Position numbers and translations under genes: made by a program
Assembly (NCBI GenBank): GCA_030635525.1
Contig: DAOVYR010000032.1
Location: 1-8,922, forward strand
Source: Candidatus Nanohalarchaeota archaeon
GTDB lineage: Archaea > EX4484-52 > B79-G9
DNA: 8,922 bases
Direction: 5' to 3'
Part shown: positions 6,566-8,922 of the stretch, in pieces
How the letters are laid out: each line of letters begins with the position of its first letter
Position numbering within the stretch: the first letter of the stretch is position 1
Notes under the pieces: model-generated
What the model saw: the letters and a program-made list of their open reading frames with translations, nothing else
Told to the model about the DNA's origin: nothing
Databases searched by the model: none

Positions 6566-6630
6566 CATTTATATCAAGTACGCAAAAGATCATAGCAAAG
6601 ATATATATACTAGATTAGCCCTATAATTTA
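6566..6630 (+). promoter_or_regulatory. Pilin promoter region with three TATA-like elements
   Basis: The gap after the second platform gene holds TTTATATC (6568-6575), ATATATATA (6601-6609) and CTATAATTTA (6621-6630). The middle one would set transcription near 6631, giving a leader of about 40 nt that contains the AAGGAG Shine-Dalgarno sequence at 6657-6662. The last one would start transcription near 6651. Several stacked elements could support strong or switchable pilin expression, separate from the assembly genes. This rests on sequence pattern only. Confidence 0.45.
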
Positions 6631-6671
6631 TGTCAAAACCCCTGCAAAGAATATTCAAGGAGCAAAGAAGC

Positions 6672-7211
6672 ATGATATTTTCAAAAAGAAAAGGAGTAAG
6701 CCCTCTCATTGCAGCAGTACTGCTGATTGCATTCACAATGGCTATCGCCGCAATCCTGACTGCATGGATTGCCGGCTTCACACAGGACCACAAGGAAAAA
6801 AGTGAAGCATTTGATAGACAGATAAGCTGCGCATACTCAAACATCGAGCTTGACAGGGACTACGCCAGATGGGACCCCACAAACCAGATATTTTACGGTT
6901 TCGTCTCAAACACCGGCGTTGACGCCATCACACTCACCAAAGTCGAAACTTGGGTAGACAACGAAAAACAACTACCAATAAAACTAAACATAAGCGAACC
7001 CTCACTCACAAGCATTGAGAAAAACGATTACCTTGAAATCTACGTAAATCTGAGCAACGCATTCTCAAGCGGAGGATCCGATCTTACCAAAATAACATTC
7101 ATCACAGAATGCGACCCGGTATTTGATTCTATCACCCAGCCACAAGGCGGCTGGAACTCGTTCACATGGCCCGTACCAGATAAAACACTAGCCAATGATA
7201 ACTCACAATAA
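6672..7211 (+). CDS. Type IV pilin precursor (archaellin/pilin N-terminal domain), first copy
   Basis: From ATG 6672 the precursor has 179 residues. The leader MIFSKRKG ends in lysine-glycine and is followed by VSPLIAAVLLIAFTMAIA, the class III prepilin pattern, so archaeal prepilin peptidase should cut after G8. The hydrophobic helix (about 9-36) packs in the filament core; the rest is a beta-rich domain (FYGFVSNTGVDAITLTKV) exposed outside. It has two cysteines, C53 just after the helix and C147 near the end, and two N-glycosylation sequons, N106-I-S and N126-L-S. AAGGAG at 6657-6662 is 9 nt before ATG 6672 and decides the start. The in-frame ATG at 6630 would give a 22-residue leader and could be used if the mRNA is leaderless. 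The C-terminal tail after C147 is proline- and tryptophan-containing and lacks a counterpart in the second pilin. It could be a major or minor pilin. Confidence 0.85.
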   Translation: MIFSKRKGVSPLIAAVLLIAFTMAIAAILTAWIAGFTQDHKEKSEAFDRQISCAYSNIELDRDYARWDPTNQIFYGFVSNTGVDAITLTKVETWVDNEKQLPIKLNISEPSLTSIEKNDYLEIYVNLSNAFSSGGSDLTKITFITECDPVFDSITQPQGGWNSFTWPVPDKTLANDNSQ

Positions 7212-7219
7212 TAATATTT

Positions 7220-7684
7220 ATGTACCGCAAGGGAGTATCACCACTAATAGCTGTAGTGCTTTTAATAGCTTTCACTATGGCAATCGGCGGATTTCTGTCA
7301 AGCTGGCTTCAGGAACTCGTACACTCACAAACAGACACCGCCACTGAAAACTCAGACGCAGGCTGCATCTATGCAACATTCAACGCAGAAGATGCGACAT
7401 ACAATGCATCAGGCAACAACAAGCTGATATTTGACATCGCAAGCACAGGCACCCGCGACATCAGCATAAAACAAATAACAATCACTGCCATGAACATGAG
7501 CCGCCAGGTCTACACAAGCCCCGCAAACTTCACAGGAACAATCACCGCAGGAGACGAAATAGGAATTGTCCTAAACATAGACACAGCCATAATCCCAAAC
7601 ATATCAAGAATAAGAATAATCCCCTACGACTGCCCCCAGAACGCAGACGAAATCAAAAGAGACGAAATAACAATCTATAACTAA
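7220..7684 (+). CDS. Type IV pilin precursor (archaellin/pilin N-terminal domain), second copy
   Basis: The precursor has 154 residues and a very short leader, MYRKG, followed by VSPLIAVVLLIAFTMAIG, nearly identical to the first pilin over the first half of the helix. Cleavage is expected after G5. The helix (about 6-33) is followed by a beta-rich domain with LIFDIASTGTRDISIKQI, aligning with FVSNTGVDAITLTKV of its neighbour. C49 and C138 sit in the same relative places as the neighbour's pair, suggesting a shared disulfide. Four N-glycosylation sequons are present: N62-A-S, N92-M-S, N103-F-T and N127-I-S. It lies 8 bp after the first pilin and is probably in the same transcript; no Shine-Dalgarno sequence is visible. 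It ends 2 bp from the convergent serB stop. It is a good candidate for the compact major subunit, but which pilin is major cannot be read from sequence. Confidence 0.86.
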   Translation: MYRKGVSPLIAVVLLIAFTMAIGGFLSSWLQELVHSQTDTATENSDAGCIYATFNAEDATYNASGNNKLIFDIASTGTRDISIKQITITAMNMSRQVYTSPANFTGTITAGDEIGIVLNIDTAIIPNISRIRIIPYDCPQNADEIKRDEITIYN

Positions 7685-7686
7685 CA

Positions 7687-8883
7687 TCAATCTTTTATCC
7701 CAAGAACATCCAAAATCCCGACCAGATTCTCCTTTGAAATACTACCCGAAGACACTTTCTTAAGCGCATCCTTAGCATTAAACGCAATACCCAACCCTGC
7801 ATTCTGAAGCATCTGCCTGTCATTCGCACCATCACCGACAGCCACCACCTGCTCACGCGCAAGACCATACTCCCTCATCAACTCATCAATAATCTCACCC
7901 TTCCTCCGCTCATCAATAATATCCCCCTCAATCTCACCCGTCACCTTACCATTCCTTATAACAAGCTTATTAGCATACACGTGATCAAAATGAAGCACAT
8001 CATTCAGCCTATCCGTAAAATACGTAAACCCTCCACTCACAAGCGCAACCTTATACCCCTGGACCTTGAGCGCACGCACAAGCTCACAAGCCCCGGGAGT
8101 AAGCCGCAGATTATCATAAACATCCTTAAGAACTGACTCCGAAAGCCCCGAGAGCAGTTTCACCCTCCTTCTCAAAGACTCCTTAAAATCAATCTCACCA
8201 TCCATCGCCTGCCGGGTAAGCGCCTTCACCTCACAATCAATACCCACCCTCTTCGCAACCTCATCAATAACCTCAGCATCCACAATCGTAGAATCCATAT
8301 CAAAAACCACAAGCCTCTTCTCCCTCTTAAACACATCCTCCCGCAAAAACACAATATCCAACCCAAGCGAACCACCTTTGCCCCTGAGCACACGCCTCAC
8401 ATCACTCGCACTCTTCGCACCTATATCAACAAGCATTTCAATAGTGATCAGATTATCGCGCGCAACAAGCGCAATCCTCAGAATATTCACACCCTCATGT
8501 GAAAGACACTTCGAAATATCATAGACAATCCCCACGCGATCCCGCGCAAGAACAGACAACATATAATGACCCTTTCCCTGGCTCCCCCGGGATTTCACAT
8601 CCGCCCCATTCTCAAGCCTATTCATCTCAATATCAAAAGATTGCTTCTTCCCAAGCCGACACAACACACCTTTAAGCTCGCGATAAGAAACATGACTACC
8701 GGAAACATCAACAATCATAAACATAGAAAACATTTTATGAATCACAGTATGCCCGATATCAATAATATTAACACCATTTCGCGCAAGCACACCGGAAATA
8801 TCCGAAATAACCCCGACCCGATCCTTCCCGGAAACATTAATCACAGCCCAATCCTTCTCCCCCTCAACACAATCTTCAGCCAT
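7687..8883 (-). CDS. serB: Phosphoserine phosphatase with two N-terminal ACT domains
   Basis: This enzyme hydrolyses O-phospho-L-serine to serine, the last step of serine synthesis, in the cytosol. From ATG 8883 it has 398 residues. ACT domain 1 (about 11-88, DRVGVISDIS at 21-30) and ACT domain 2 (about 105-181, DRVGIVYDIS at 115-124) probably bind serine or another amino acid for feedback control. The HAD phosphatase domain follows: motif I FDMDST (nucleophile D195, acid/base D197), motif II SGG (S283), motif III lysine K328 and motif IV GDGANDRQML (D351, D355). All catalytic residues are present. A GTG at 8904 would add seven residues, but the TATA box at 8907-8915 sits only 3 bp before it and about 26 bp before ATG 8883, so 8883 is chosen as a leaderless start. 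It is convergent with the pilin genes and unrelated to the pilus in function. Confidence 0.93.
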   Translation of the reverse strand: MAEDCVEGEKDWAVINVSGKDRVGVISDISGVLARNGVNIIDIGHTVIHKMFSMFMIVDVSGSHVSYRELKGVLCRLGKKQSFDIEMNRLENGADVKSRGSQGKGHYMLSVLARDRVGIVYDISKCLSHEGVNILRIALVARDNLITIEMLVDIGAKSASDVRRVLRGKGGSLGLDIVFLREDVFKREKRLVVFDMDSTIVDAEVIDEVAKRVGIDCEVKALTRQAMDGEIDFKESLRRRVKLLSGLSESVLKDVYDNLRLTPGACELVRALKVQGYKVALVSGGFTYFTDRLNDVLHFDHVYANKLVIRNGKVTGEIEGDIIDERRKGEIIDELMREYGLAREQVVAVGDGANDRQMLQNAGLGIAFNAKDALKKVSSGSISKENLVGILDVLGIKD

Positions 8884-8906
8884 ACAACTAATAAACAAGC
8901 GCACAA

Positions 8907-8915
8907 ATTTATATC
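8907..8915 (-). promoter_or_regulatory. TATA box of serB (near-symmetric)
   Basis: The minus strand reads GATATAAAT about 26 bp before ATG 8883, the expected position for a leaderless transcript. On the plus strand it contains TTTATATC, identical to the element at 6568-6575 ahead of the pilins, so it could also serve a gene to the right of the window. Only 18 bases remain after the longest serB frame, so nothing further can be said. Confidence 0.5.
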
Positions 8916-8922
8916 TTGTGAA

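Noticed and set aside
6509..6671. CRISPR, riboswitch or repeat array in the pilin upstream region
   Set aside because: No repeated units or structured aptamer-like stems are visible; the stretch is explained by TATA-like elements and a short leader.

Overview
The window is archaeal. Three things show this. It opens with the end of a ribosomal protein S26e gene, a protein found only in archaea and eukaryotes. It carries archaeal-type class III prepilins (a lysine-glycine leader end followed by VSPLIA). Its promoters look archaeal: AT-rich TATA boxes about 25 bp before starts that mostly lack a strong Shine-Dalgarno sequence. Genes are packed end to end. S26e is absent from many classical euryarchaeotes, so an uncultivated or deep lineage is possible, but the phylum cannot be fixed from this sequence.

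Layout. 1-249: 3' part of S26e (+). 315-1964: secretion/pilus assembly ATPase of the GspE/TadA/ArlI class (+). 1961-3715: a compact four-gene operon on the minus strand, read right to left: two small three-helix membrane proteins, a cysteine-rich V4R-domain protein, and a KaiC/RAD55-like ATPase with altered catalytic residues. 3716-3830: divergent promoter region. 3831-4523: a canonical single-domain KaiC-like ATPase (+). 4545-5590 and 5597-6508: two GspF/TadC/ArlJ-type membrane platform proteins (+). The first is readable over its full length only if the frame shifts by -1 at a run of 12 A directly after its start codon. 6509-6671: promoter region with several TATA-like elements. 6672-7211 and 7220-7684: two related pilins (+). 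7687-8883: phosphoserine phosphatase SerB with two N-terminal ACT domains (-), read from a promoter at the right edge.

How it fits together. The plus-strand genes form an archaeal type IV pilus-like machine: one assembly ATPase, two platform proteins and two N-glycosylation-prone pilins. A prepilin peptidase is not in the window. The KaiC-like gene lies just ahead of the platform genes, as ArlH accompanies ArlI and ArlJ in archaella. The minus-strand operon wedged into the locus looks like a signalling module: membrane sensor pieces, a ligand-binding V4R domain and a KaiC-like switch ATPase. The most interesting reading is a pilus locus with an embedded KaiC/V4R sensory circuit, and possible slippage control of one platform protein.

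The plus strand appears C-rich relative to G, most strongly across the minus-strand genes, which suggests replication-linked strand asymmetry.
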